From the NCBI RefSeq assembly GCF_033546935.1, contig NZ_CP137854.1, positions 2,356,001 to 2,420,000 of the forward strand: 64,000 nt of DNA. The letters are read 5' to 3'. The notes under the pieces are model-generated. The model saw only the letters and a program-made list of their open reading frames with translations, had not been told where the DNA came from and ran no database searches. The position numbers and the translations under genes were made by a program. Source of the stretch: Xylophilus sp. GOD-11R. Lineage in GTDB: Bacteria > Pseudomonadota > Gammaproteobacteria > Burkholderiales > Burkholderiaceae_C. Within the stretch, counting starts at the first letter, position 1. Every line of letters begins with the position of its first letter. Below are positions 20,805-31,215 of this stretch, one piece after another.

Positions 20805-21563
20805 TCAGTCGCGCACATCGGCGATGGGCTCGTCGCCGAAGTCCGGCCGAGCGAGGCGTTGCAGCACGGCGCGGGCCGTGGCCTCGGCGCTGGCCAGCTG
20901 GCCCGAGGCGTGCAGGCCGGCAAAGCGGGCGACGTCGGGAAAGGCTTTCGGGTCGCTGCCGCGCAGGTGTTGCTGCATGCCGGTGTCGATGACGCCGGGC
21001 GCCAGCGAGCAGAGGCGCGCGCCATGGGGCTGCAACGCTTCGTCGAGCGCGGCGCAGCGAGTGAACATGTCCATGCCCGCCTTCAGCGCGCAGTAGGCGG
21101 ACTGTGAGGCCATCGGCCGGCGGCCCAGGCCGGATGAAATATTGAGCACCTTGCGCGGGGATTGCCAAGTGCGGGTGGCCGACAGAAAGGCCGAGGTGAG
21201 CAGCATCGGCGCTTCGAGTCCCACGCGTAGCGCGGCGATGGTGTCGGCGGCGGCTGCGTCGCGCAGCGGCACGACGGCCGGGAGCAGGGCTGCGTTGTTG
21301 ATCAGCGTGGCGCCGGTGTGGTGTGCCTCATCACACGATTGCAGCCATTGCACCAATCGGGCCGCGACTGGCGCGGCGTCGGTCAGATCGGCTTGCCAGG
21401 CGTGGAAGTCGGCGCCGGCGGATGCGGCGTGCGCCTCCAGCGCCGGGTCGGCGCTGCGGGAAATGCACAGCACGGTGTTGCCCGCGGTCAGCAGTTGCCG
21501 GGCGATGGCCTGGCCGAGCCCGCGCGAGGCGCCGGTGACGATGTAGAGGTGGGTGGCGGTCAT
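20805..21563 (-). CDS. Short-chain dehydrogenase/reductase (sepiapterin reductase-like)
   Basis: A 252-residue SDR. The cofactor motif TGASRGLG is at 10-17, NNAALL at 89-94 and the catalytic residues are Ser143, Tyr157 and Lys161 in SAYCALK. The C-terminal part, with LAPGVIDTGMQ, resembles the sepiapterin reductase/benzil reductase branch that reduces dicarbonyls with NADPH. The pseudouridine synthase gene lies 15 bp upstream on the same strand. Confidence 0.9.
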   Translation of the reverse strand: MTATHLYIVTGASRGLGQAIARQLLTAGNTVLCISRSADPALEAHAASAGADFHAWQADLTDAAPVAARLVQWLQSCDEAHHTGATLINNAALLPAVVPLRDAAAADTIAALRVGLEAPMLLTSAFLSATRTWQSPRKVLNISSGLGRRPMASQSAYCALKAGMDMFTRCAALDEALQPHGARLCSLAPGVIDTGMQQHLRGSDPKAFPDVARFAGLHASGQLASAEATARAVLQRLARPDFGDEPIADVRD

Positions 21564-21578
21564 GTCTCGGATGCTTGT

Positions 21579-22228
21579 CTAGAAATCGGGGGCGCTGTCG
21601 AAGCGCAGCTTGTCGCCAGTCACGGGATGGGCGAAGCCCAGCGTCTGGGCGTGGAGCAGCAGCCGCGGAGCGCGGGATGCGGCTTCGGTGGTCGCATAGA
21701 GCGCATCACCGAGGATGGCATGGCCGATGGCCTGCAGATGCACCCGCAGCTGGTGGGAGCGGCCGGTGAGCGGCTCCAGCTCGACGCGGGTGGCGCCGGC
21801 ATGGTCGGCGTCCGGGCCCAGTGCGCGCCAGCGGGTGACGCTCGGCTTGCCGGCGGCCCGGTCTACTTTTTGCAGCGGGCGATTCGGCCAGTCGGCGATG
21901 AGGGGCAGGTCGATGACGGACCAGCCGTCGTCGCCCGAATGGTCGGGCGAGGGGCGTCCGTCGACCACCGCCACATAACGCTTGAAAATCCGCCGCTCGG
22001 CGAAGGCCTGGCCGAGCGCCGCCTGGGTTGGCGGATCGCGGGCGAAGACCATGAGCCCGGAGGTCGCCATGTCGAGGCGGTGTACGACGAGCGCATCCGG
22101 GTAGGGCGCCAGCAGCCTGGCGATCAAACAGTCCTGCTTGTCTTCGCCGCGCCCGGGAACCGCCAGCAGGCCGGCGGGTTTCTCGACGATCAGGAGCTGG
22201 GCGTCGACGTATTCGATCCGCAGGCCGC

Positions 22229-22232
<4 letters not shown>
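21579..22232 (-). CDS. RluA family pseudouridine synthase
   Basis: About 217 residues of the RluA family, which isomerises uridine in rRNA or tRNA. The catalytic Asp54 sits in HRLDMATSGL, and EKPAGLLAVPGRG and LTGRSHQLRVH are the other conserved blocks. There is no S4 domain, as in RluA itself, which modifies 23S rRNA U746 and tRNA U32. The best start is TTG at 22232, which overlaps the histidine kinase stop as TTGA; a GTG at 22271 is possible but its GAGGAG is too close. Coupling to the kinase gene is implied. Confidence 0.88.
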
Positions 22233-24397
<2,165 letters not shown>

Positions 24398-24448
24398 GCG
24401 GCCCCGGCAGTTCGCGCAGAATTTGGGCAAACAACCAGGAGCCCGGAG

Positions 24449-25339
24449 ATGTTCGAAGGATTCATCGCGCACGACGTGCAGGTCGACGGCGCCACCATCC
24501 ACGCGCTGGTCGGCGGCCACGGGCCGGCGCTGTTGCTGCTGCACGGCCATCCGCAGACCCATGCGATGTGGCACCGGGTGGCCGAAGGCCTGTCGATGCG
24601 CTTCACCGTGGTGGTGGCCGACCTCCGCGGCTACGGCGATTCGTCGCGGCCGGTGCCGGATCCGCAGAACATGGCCTATTCCAAGCGCACCATGGCGCGC
24701 GACATGGTGCAGCTGATGGCGCACCTGGGATATGCGCGCTTTCTGCTCGGCGCCCACGACCGGGGCGCGCGGGTGGCGCACCGGCTGGCGCTGGACCACC
24801 CCGAATGTGTCGAGAAGCTGATGCTGCTCGACATCGCCCCCACGCTCGACATGTACGCCGGCACCGACGAGGACTTCGCCCGCAGCTACTGGCACTGGTT
24901 CTTCCTCATCCAGCCGGCGCCGCTGCCCGAGCGCCTGATCGAGGCCGATCCCCGGGCCTACGTGCGCGAGGTGATGGGTCGCCGCCATGCCGGCCTGGCC
25001 GCCTTCGCCCCGGCCGCCATGGCCGAATACGAACGCTGCATCGCGCTGCCGGGCACCGCCACGGCGATCTGCTCCGACTACCGTGCCTCGGCCGGCATCG
25101 ATTTGGAACACGACCGCGACGACCGCGAGGCAGGCGTCAAGCTGACCATGCCGCTGCGGGTGATGTGGGGCGCCGAAGGCGTGGTGCACCGCTGCTTCGA
25201 CGTGCTGGAGTTGTGGGAGGCGCAGGCCGAGAACGTGAGCGGCGCGCTGGCGCCTTGCGGGCATTACCTGGCGGAAGAAGATCCGACTTCGGTGTTGGCG
25301 CAGATGCACGATTTCTTCGGCAGCGAGAAGAACGACTAG
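24449..25339 (+). CDS. Haloacetate (fluoroacetate) dehalogenase, alpha/beta hydrolase
   Basis: A 296-residue alpha/beta hydrolase with the residue set of fluoroacetate dehalogenases: nucleophile Asp104 in AHDRGARVAHR, carboxylate-binding Arg105 and Arg108, acid Asp128, base His272 in CGHY, and halide-pocket residues His149, Trp150 (YWHWFF) and Tyr211. Such enzymes cleave the carbon-halogen bond of 2-haloacetates to give glycolate. No signal peptide is present, so it is cytoplasmic. GGAG lies directly upstream of the ATG. It is divergent from the histidine kinase and ends in a hairpin terminator. Activity on fluoroacetate versus chloroacetate cannot be predicted. Confidence 0.9.
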   Translation: MFEGFIAHDVQVDGATIHALVGGHGPALLLLHGHPQTHAMWHRVAEGLSMRFTVVVADLRGYGDSSRPVPDPQNMAYSKRTMARDMVQLMAHLGYARFLLGAHDRGARVAHRLALDHPECVEKLMLLDIAPTLDMYAGTDEDFARSYWHWFFLIQPAPLPERLIEADPRAYVREVMGRRHAGLAAFAPAAMAEYERCIALPGTATAICSDYRASAGIDLEHDRDDREAGVKLTMPLRVMWGAEGVVHRCFDVLELWEAQAENVSGALAPCGHYLAEEDPTSVLAQMHDFFGSEKND

Positions 25340-25340
25340 T

Positions 25341-25372
25341 CCCGGAGCGGTGTTAAGTTCCGGGGCTTTTTT
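25341..25372 (+). terminator. Intrinsic terminator after the dehalogenase gene
   Basis: CCCGGA (25341-25346) pairs with TCCGGG (25359-25364), followed by GC and a run of T to 25372. The next gene starts at 25389. Confidence 0.7.
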
Positions 25373-25388
25373 GCAGGAGACACGACCC

Positions 25389-26660
25389 ATGCCAACCTCT
25401 TCCTTTCGCGTATTGGCGATTGCCGCCGCCATCGGCCTGACCACCGGCGTCCAGGCAGCGCCGCGCGCCGACATCCAACAGGCCGCACAGGCGCAGCAGC
25501 AGCCGATGCTCGACACCATGCGCGACCTGGTGAACATCGAGTCGGGCAGCAAGGACCTCGAAGGCCTGGCGAAGATCGCCGCGCTCATCGGCGACCGGCT
25601 CAAGGCGCTGGGCGGCAAGGTCGAGCTGATCTCGCCGACCGAAATCTTTCGCATGGACGACACGCCCGAGAAGGTGGGGCAGGTGGTGCATGCCGAGTTC
25701 AAGGGCACCGGCAGCCGCAAGATCATGCTGATCGCCCACATGGACACCGTCTACCTGAAGGGCATGCTCAAGGACCAGCCTTTCCGCGTCGAAGGCGACA
25801 AGGCCTACGGCCTGGGCATCGCAGACGACAAGCAGGGCGTGGCGGCCATCATCCACACGGTGGCCATGCTGCAGCAGCTCGGCTTTCGCGACTACGGCAC
25901 GCTGACCGTGCTGATCAACGGCGACGAGGAAATCAGCTCGCCCGGCGCCCGCGCCACCATCACCCGACTGGGCGCGGAGCAGGATGTGGTGCTGTCCTTC
26001 GAGGGCGGCGGCACCGACGGCAGCCTGCGCCTGGCCACCAGCGGCATCGGCGCGGCCTACCTGGACGTGGTGGGCAAGACCTCGCACGCCGGCGCCCGGC
26101 CCGAGGGCGGTGTGAACGCGCTCTATGAGCTGTCGCACCAGTTGCTGCAGCTCAAGGACCTCTCGCAGAACGACCGCGGGCTCAAGCTCAACTGGACGGT
26201 CGCCAAGGCCGGTACCAACCGCAACGTGATTCCCGGCGAGGCATCGGCTCAGGCGGACGCGCGGGCATTGAAGGTGTCGGACTTCGACGCCCTGGAAAAG
26301 AGCCTGCGCGAGAAGGTGCAGAACAAGCTGCTGCCCGACGCGAAGGTCAGCGTGAAGTTCGAAGTGCGTCGCCCGCCGCTGGAGGCCTCGGACGCGGCGC
26401 GCAAGCTGGCCGCGCACGGCCGCGCGGTGTACGAGGAAATCGGCCTGCCGATGAAGGTGCTGGACGTGGCGACCGGTGGCGGCACCGACGCGGCCTTTGC
26501 AGCGCTGAAGTCGCGCGGCGCGGTCATCGAAGGCATGGGGCTGAGCGGCTTCGGCGCGCATTCCAACGATGCCGAATACGTGCAGATCGGCACCATCGTG
26601 CCGCGCCTGTACCTGGCGACCCGGCTGGTCATGGACGTGTCGCAAGACAAGGTGAAGTGA
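25389..26660 (+). CDS. M20 family metallopeptidase, glutamate carboxypeptidase (CPG2-like)
   Basis: A 423-residue exported zinc peptidase. Residues 1-24 are a signal peptide ending VQAA. Zinc ligands and the catalytic base are visible: His117 and Asp119 in IAHMDTV, Asp146 or Asp147 in GIADDKQG, Glu180/181 in GDEEISSPG, and a C-terminal His in GFGAHSNDAEY. The closest known type is carboxypeptidase G2, which removes C-terminal glutamate from folates and peptides. The dimerisation domain lies at about 215-325. It probably acts in the periplasm, scavenging peptides or folate-like compounds. Confidence 0.9.
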   Translation: MPTSSFRVLAIAAAIGLTTGVQAAPRADIQQAAQAQQQPMLDTMRDLVNIESGSKDLEGLAKIAALIGDRLKALGGKVELISPTEIFRMDDTPEKVGQVVHAEFKGTGSRKIMLIAHMDTVYLKGMLKDQPFRVEGDKAYGLGIADDKQGVAAIIHTVAMLQQLGFRDYGTLTVLINGDEEISSPGARATITRLGAEQDVVLSFEGGGTDGSLRLATSGIGAAYLDVVGKTSHAGARPEGGVNALYELSHQLLQLKDLSQNDRGLKLNWTVAKAGTNRNVIPGEASAQADARALKVSDFDALEKSLREKVQNKLLPDAKVSVKFEVRRPPLEASDAARKLAAHGRAVYEEIGLPMKVLDVATGGGTDAAFAALKSRGAVIEGMGLSGFGAHSNDAEYVQIGTIVPRLYLATRLVMDVSQDKVK

Positions 26661-26673
26661 GCGCAGGAAGGCC

Positions 26674-27810
26674 GTGCACCCCGCCTCCGCACCCTTGACC
26701 GACGAAGCCGCCATGCGCCTGGCCATGGCCCATGCGCAGGCCGCCCGCGCGGCCGGCGAAGTACCGGTGGGCGCGGTGCTGGTGCGCGACGGCCAGGTGA
26801 TCGCGACCGGTGCCAACGCACCCGTCGCGCTGGCGGATCCCACCGCGCATGCCGAGATGGTGGCGCTGCGCGCGGCGGCTTCGGCGGCCGGTAATTACCG
26901 GCTCGACGGCTGCACCCTGTACGTCACCCTGGAGCCTTGCCCGATGTGCGCCGGCGCTTTGCTGCACGCGCGCGTGGCGCGGGTGGTCTTTGCCGCCGCC
27001 GACCCGCGCACCGGGGCGGCGGGCTCGGTGGTGAACCTGTTCGACGAGCCCTTGCTCAACCACCATACGCGGGTGGAAGGTGGCCTGCTCGCCGGGGAAT
27101 GCGGCGCGATGCTGCAGGACTTCTTTCGCGAACGGCGGGCGGCGCAGGCGCGCGTGGCCCAGCCGCTGCGCGAGGACGCGCTGCGCACACCGCGCAACGC
27201 CTTCGAAGTGGACGGCGCCGCTGCCTGGGAGGGCGCCTACACGCACGATCTGCCGGCGCTGGCCGGCCTGCGCCTGCACCACGTCGAGCTGGGCGACGAG
27301 CGAGCCGCCACTGTCTTCATCTGCCTGCACGGCGCAGGCGACTGGGGTGTGCGTTTCGCGGCCATCGCGGCCAGCCTGGCCGGCTACGGCGTGCGGGTGC
27401 TGGTGCCCGACCTGATCGGCTTCGGCCGCAGCGACAAACCCAAGCGCGGCGATCTGCATCGGCTGGACTGGCATGTGCAGGTGCTGCGCGCGTGGTGCGA
27501 ATCGCTCGGGCTGCGGCGCGTCGTGCTGCTGGCCGAGGCGGCCGAGGCCGATCTGTGTGTGGCGCTGTGGTCAGCATTGGGGGCGCAGGCGGCCGGCATC
27601 GTGCTGTTGCCCACCGTCGAACGCGACGAAGCGCGAAGCCACCTCGCGGCGCTGCCGTTCCCCGACCGGGGCCACACGGCGGGACCGCGCGCCTTCGCCG
27701 ATGGCTGGAAGCCGCAGGCTGGCGCCGTCACCCGCACGATTCCGGTGCTGCACCTGGAGTCAGAAGGGCCCGAGGCGCTGGCACGTGCTGTGGAATACTT
27801 CGCCGCCTGA
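26674..27810 (+). CDS. tadA: tRNA-specific adenosine deaminase TadA fused to an alpha/beta-hydrolase domain
   Basis: A 378-residue fusion. Residues 1-160 are TadA: His59 and Glu61 in AHAEM, Cys89 and Cys92 in PCPMC, all in place for zinc-dependent conversion of A34 to inosine in tRNA-Arg(ACG). Residues about 180-378 resemble a haloalkane dehalogenase-like alpha/beta hydrolase (oxyanion HGAGDWG, LVPDLIGFGRSDKP), but the nucleophile elbow reads AEAAE (287-291) instead of GxSxG or GxDxG, so this domain is probably not catalytic. The start is GTG, with AGGAAG four bases upstream. It follows the M20 peptidase by 13 bp. Confidence 0.92.
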   Translation: MHPASAPLTDEAAMRLAMAHAQAARAAGEVPVGAVLVRDGQVIATGANAPVALADPTAHAEMVALRAAASAAGNYRLDGCTLYVTLEPCPMCAGALLHARVARVVFAAADPRTGAAGSVVNLFDEPLLNHHTRVEGGLLAGECGAMLQDFFRERRAAQARVAQPLREDALRTPRNAFEVDGAAAWEGAYTHDLPALAGLRLHHVELGDERAATVFICLHGAGDWGVRFAAIAASLAGYGVRVLVPDLIGFGRSDKPKRGDLHRLDWHVQVLRAWCESLGLRRVVLLAEAAEADLCVALWSALGAQAAGIVLLPTVERDEARSHLAALPFPDRGHTAGPRAFADGWKPQAGAVTRTIPVLHLESEGPEALARAVEYFAA

Positions 27811-27863
27811 TTTCGTCCACCCTTTTATGCCGAGGCGGTCCTCTCATCCGGGCCGACATCCGC

Positions 27864-28883
27864 TTGCCGTCCTCCACCAAAGCGCACGCCGATCCGCACC
27901 ACCACCATCACGACGCCGACTGCGATCATGCGCATTGCGGTCATGACCACGGTCCCCGGCGCATCTACATCTACTCGCCGGCCGGTGCGGTGCGCGACAA
28001 GGCGGCGTTTCGGCGCGGCGTGAAGCGCTTGCAGGCGGCCGGCCACGAGGTCGAGATCGACACCGACGCGCTCGCTTCGCACCAGCGATTCGCCGGCGAC
28101 GATGCGGCACGGGTGGCGGCCATTCACCGCGCGTGCGCCAGTGGTGCGGACGTGGCGCTGATCAGTCGGGGCGGCTACGGCCTCACCCGCATCCTGCCGG
28201 CGATCGACTACGACATCGTCGCCAAGGCCATCGCCGCCGGCATGAAGTTCGTCGGCTTCAGCGATTTCACCGCGCTGCAACTCGCCGTGCTGGCCAAGAC
28301 CGGCGCCACCACCTGGGCCGGGCCCGGCCTGGTGGGCGATTTCGGCACGGCCGATGTGCCTGACGACATCATGGAGGCCTGCTTCGACGACCTGATCTAC
28401 GGCCACGGCGAAGGCACCGGCTGGCGCCTGCCGGCCGCGCCGCGCGGCTCTACCGCGGCGGCGCCGGACGACCTGTACCTGCCCAAGGCCACACTCTGGG
28501 GCGGCAACCTGGCGGTACTGGCCGGCCTGGTAGGCACGCCCTTCATGCCGGCGGTGAAGAACGGCGTGCTGTTCCTGGAAGACGTGAACGAGCATCCCTA
28601 CCGCATCGAACGCATGCTCGGCCAGCTGCTGATGACCGGCATCCTGGGGCGGCAGAAGGCCATCGTGCTCGGCCAGTTCACCGATTTCCGCCTGACGCCG
28701 CACGACCGGGGTTTCAAGATGGCGAGCGTGGTGGAGTGGCTGCGATCGCAGCTCACGGTGCCGGTGCTGACCGGTCTGCCGTTCGGCCATGTGCCGACCA
28801 AGGTGCTGCTGCCGGTGGGCGCCAAGGTGTCGCTGGCGGTGGAAGGCCGCGACGCGCTCATCTACTGGGGCCACGCGCACTAG
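27864..28883 (+). CDS. LD-carboxypeptidase (LdcA, peptidase S66) with His-rich N-terminal extension
   Basis: About 339 residues. The catalytic core from residue 33 (IYIYSPAGAVRD) contains nucleophile Ser133 in GFSDFTAL, Glu239 in FLEDVNEHPYR and His309 in FGHV, the Ser-Glu-His triad that removes the terminal D-Ala from muropeptide tetrapeptides in cytoplasmic peptidoglycan recycling. Ahead of it is an unusual stretch: ten His and two Cys among residues 8-29. The start is uncertain. TTG at 27864 is the best initiation codon found in the frame; no ATG lies before the core, and the open frame continues upstream through tadA. The gap to tadA is 53 bp. Confidence 0.87.
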   Translation: MPSSTKAHADPHHHHHDADCDHAHCGHDHGPRRIYIYSPAGAVRDKAAFRRGVKRLQAAGHEVEIDTDALASHQRFAGDDAARVAAIHRACASGADVALISRGGYGLTRILPAIDYDIVAKAIAAGMKFVGFSDFTALQLAVLAKTGATTWAGPGLVGDFGTADVPDDIMEACFDDLIYGHGEGTGWRLPAAPRGSTAAAPDDLYLPKATLWGGNLAVLAGLVGTPFMPAVKNGVLFLEDVNEHPYRIERMLGQLLMTGILGRQKAIVLGQFTDFRLTPHDRGFKMASVVEWLRSQLTVPVLTGLPFGHVPTKVLLPVGAKVSLAVEGRDALIYWGHAH

Positions 28884-28911
28884 GCTGCGGGCCATCGCCG
28901 CCGGCGCTCGC

Positions 28912-29898
28912 TCAAGCTGGCGGATACAGCCCGTGCGATCGCCCGAAGAGGCGGGCGAGGCCGAGCAGGGCGTCGATGTTCGGCGTGGGCACGCCGATCC
29001 GCTGGCCGATCTCGTGCACGGCGCCGACGATGGCGTCGAGCTCCATGGGGCGGCCGGCCTGCACGTCCTGCAGCATCGAGGTCTTGAAGGCGCCTAGTTT
29101 GCGGGTGATCTGGTGACGATCGTGCGGCGTTTGCTCGATAGGGCAGCCGATGCGCGCGCCGACAGCCTGGGCTTCCTGCATGGCGTCGGTGCAGAAGCGG
29201 CGCACCAGCGGGTCGTCGAGTACCCGGTCGGCCGTGGCACCGGTGACGGCGCTCACCGGGTTCATCGTGAGGTTGCCCCAAAGTTTGTACCAGAGGTGCC
29301 AGCGCACATCGGGCACCGCGCTGGCGTCGAAACCGGCTTGCTTCAGCAGATGGGCGATGGCTTGCGCGCGCTCGCTGATGCCGCCCTGCGGCTCGCCCAC
29401 GATGAGCCCCCGGCCCATCGCGTGCAGCGCCAGGCCCGGCTCCGGCGTGGAGACGCTGGCATGCACCACGCAGGCGAGAACCTGGGCCAGGGGCAGGGCG
29501 GCAGCGATGCGGCCGCCCGGGTCGACGCTTTCCAGCGGTGCCCCGGCCAGTTCCGCGATGCCCTGGCCGAACCACCAGGGCACGCCGTTCATCGCCGGCA
29601 CGATGACGGTCGACGGACCGATCAGCGGTGCGATGGTGGTGGCGATACCGGGCAGGGCCGGCGCCTTGAGAGCGATGAACACGATGTCCTGCACGCCCAG
29701 ATCCGATGCGCGGTCGGACGCGGCGGCTACCGGCGCCTGGACCACTGCGCCTTGTTCCTGCAGCCGCCAGCCCTGGCTGCGCAAGGCTTGCAGCGTGGCG
29801 CCACGGGCCAGTGCGGCAACCTCGCAGCCGGCGGTGGCCGCGAGCCGGGTGCCGATGAATCCGCCGATGGCGCCTGCGCCGACGATGGCGATCCGCAT
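28912..29898 (-). CDS. 2-dehydropantoate 2-reductase (ketopantoate reductase family)
   Basis: A 328-residue protein with the N-terminal NADP motif GAGAIG (7-12) and the C-terminal ApbA domain, including NLTMNPVSAVTGAT, whose Asn and Ser bind substrate in PanE. It may reduce ketopantoate to pantoate for CoA synthesis or, like many paralogues, another 2-oxo acid. It is convergent with the LD-carboxypeptidase gene and stands alone, with a 148-bp upstream gap. Pantothenate genes are not nearby, so the panE role is not certain. Confidence 0.85.
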   Translation of the reverse strand: MRIAIVGAGAIGGFIGTRLAATAGCEVAALARGATLQALRSQGWRLQEQGAVVQAPVAAASDRASDLGVQDIVFIALKAPALPGIATTIAPLIGPSTVIVPAMNGVPWWFGQGIAELAGAPLESVDPGGRIAAALPLAQVLACVVHASVSTPEPGLALHAMGRGLIVGEPQGGISERAQAIAHLLKQAGFDASAVPDVRWHLWYKLWGNLTMNPVSAVTGATADRVLDDPLVRRFCTDAMQEAQAVGARIGCPIEQTPHDRHQITRKLGAFKTSMLQDVQAGRPMELDAIVGAVHEIGQRIGVPTPNIDALLGLARLFGRSHGLYPPA

Positions 29899-30046
29899 GG
29901 GGGGTGTCTCCTGCTTTTTGGTTGTGCCGGCGGCGCAAACGACCGGGGGCAGGGCGGAATTCTGCGTCAGCCGCAGTGCTGGCCGCTACATGCGGCCGCA
30001 CGATTGCGGGTGCGCCGGTCGGCGGCCAACGCGCCCGGGCTGGAGG

Positions 30047-30673
30047 CTACTCGTGGCTGCGCGTGCCGGTCGCGGCGCCGCCGTCATTTTTCTTCTTCTT
30101 CTTCTTTCTCTTCTTCGCCGTGTCGGCCATGGCTTGCGTATTGGTTGACTTTTTCGAGTTGTCGGTTTCCGGCGCCTTGGAAGGTCTGGACCCCTTGGAC
30201 GCCTTGGCCGATGAGGCCTTGGCCTCCCGGCTTCGCACTTCCACCGGAATCGGCGTCAGCGACCCGCCCCCGTCGTGTTGCAGGCTGACGTAGATGAAAT
30301 GCACACCCGGCGATCGGGCGGTGGCACGCAGGGTGAGCGACGAATCCCCGGGCGGCAGCCGACGCGGCTTGGCCGCGCCCAGCTTCAATGGCCGGTCGCT
30401 GGAGAAACTCAGCCTCGCGCCGGCAATTCCGACGTTTGCGATGGCGATTTGTACTGACACCGGCCTGCCGGTGCGGACCTGGCCGGTGATGCGCGAGCTC
30501 ACCGTGGGCTTCACGCGGACCGGCGCCCGCGACAGGGCGTTTGATGGCGAAAGCGACGGCGAGGCCGTCGCCGCCGTGGCCGCCAGCAAGGGCCGAGCGG
30601 GCAGGGCGGCCATCACCCCAGCCACCAACCAGCAAGCCGCCACGCGGCCTGGAGGCAAAGCGGGCGCAGCCAT
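30047..30673 (-). CDS. Secreted protein with a beta-sandwich-like domain and lysine-rich tail, unknown function
   Basis: A 208-residue exported protein. Residues 1-32 form a signal peptide (hydrophobic ACWLVAGVMAALPARPLLAA). The middle part (about 50-140) alternates hydrophobic and polar residues with the pattern SSRITGQVRTGRPVSVQIAI, as in Ig-like or fibronectin-like folds. The C-terminal 60 residues are disordered and basic, ending in KKRKKKKKKN, encoded by a run of AAG triplets. Its ATG overlaps the upstream stop by one base. It has the same layout as the gene before it (both contain LPPG/LPAGxSSxT) and the two may be distant paralogues. I do not recognise a family. Confidence 0.72.
   Translation of the reverse strand: MAAPALPPGRVAACWLVAGVMAALPARPLLAATAATASPSLSPSNALSRAPVRVKPTVSSRITGQVRTGRPVSVQIAIANVGIAGARLSFSSDRPLKLGAAKPRRLPPGDSSLTLRATARSPGVHFIYVSLQHDGGGSLTPIPVEVRSREAKASSAKASKGSRPSKAPETDNSKKSTNTQAMADTAKKRKKKKKKNDGGAATGTRSHE
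30091..30118. repeat. TTC/GAA triplet repeat inside the lysine-rich tail
   Basis: A near-perfect run of TTC units on the plus strand (AAG on the coding strand) encodes most of a ten-residue basic cluster. Such runs can change length by slippage. Confidence 0.6.
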
Positions 30674-31215
30674 CAGGGGATCTGCATCAGATGGAGAGGC
30701 CGTTCCCCGGAACCGGGCTTGAAACTGCCGTCGCTTTGCGGCCGGGTTTCAGGCGCCCCGACCTGCAGCACGAACGCGTCGGCCGTGCCGCCCGTGCCGA
30801 GGCGGGTGAATACGTTGACGAACTTGCGTCCGCGCGCCGATGGCGTGGCGACGATGGTGATGGACGACTCCCCGGCCGGCAGCGTTCGGGCCTGCGCGTC
30901 GGCCAGCGCCACGCCTTCGTCGGCGCTGAAGCTCACCGTGACGGGCGGCGATGCCGGTACGCGCGAAAAGCGGAAAGTCACCGCATGCGGCTGGCCGATG
31001 GCGGCCCGACCGCCGCCGTCGTAGGCGATCTTCACCGGCCCGGTGCGCGGCTTGCCGGTGGGGGCCTGCGCCTGGATGTCGGACACCTGCAGCGGCAGCA
31101 CCGGTGCGCCGTGCGCGGGCATGCATCCGAACACCGCCAGTGACGGCGCGCATGCCAGTGCCGTGCGGAAAGGGCGCAGGAAGAGAGAAGAGAGGTGCAT
31201 GGAAGCGGGGCTCAT
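30673..31215 (-). CDS. Secreted protein of unknown function, second gene of a coupled operon
   Basis: A 180-residue protein. Residues 1-35 look like a signal peptide (FRTALACAPSLAVFGCMPAHGA); a lipobox is not convincing, although FGC is close to one. The rest is a beta-rich domain with VTFRFSRVPASPPVTVSFSA and LPAGESSITIVATPSARGRK, which resembles bacterial Ig-like or calx-beta-like domains. The start overlaps the stop of the metallopeptidase gene (ATGA), and its stop overlaps the next start (TGATG), so all three are translationally coupled. Alternative start at 31200. Confidence 0.72.
   Translation of the reverse strand: MSPASMHLSSLFLRPFRTALACAPSLAVFGCMPAHGAPVLPLQVSDIQAQAPTGKPRTGPVKIAYDGGGRAAIGQPHAVTFRFSRVPASPPVTVSFSADEGVALADAQARTLPAGESSITIVATPSARGRKFVNVFTRLGTGGTADAFVLQVGAPETRPQSDGSFKPGSGERPLHLMQIP

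Noticed and set aside
24398..25747. N-terminal extension of the histidine kinase frame across the opposite strand of the dehalogenase
   Set aside because: The extension has no protein-like features and lies antisense to a gene with all catalytic residues.
28161..28190. Thr in the GGYGLT segment of the LD-carboxypeptidase as a lost nucleophile
   Set aside because: The family nucleophile is the Ser in GFSDFT (Ser133 here), which is present.
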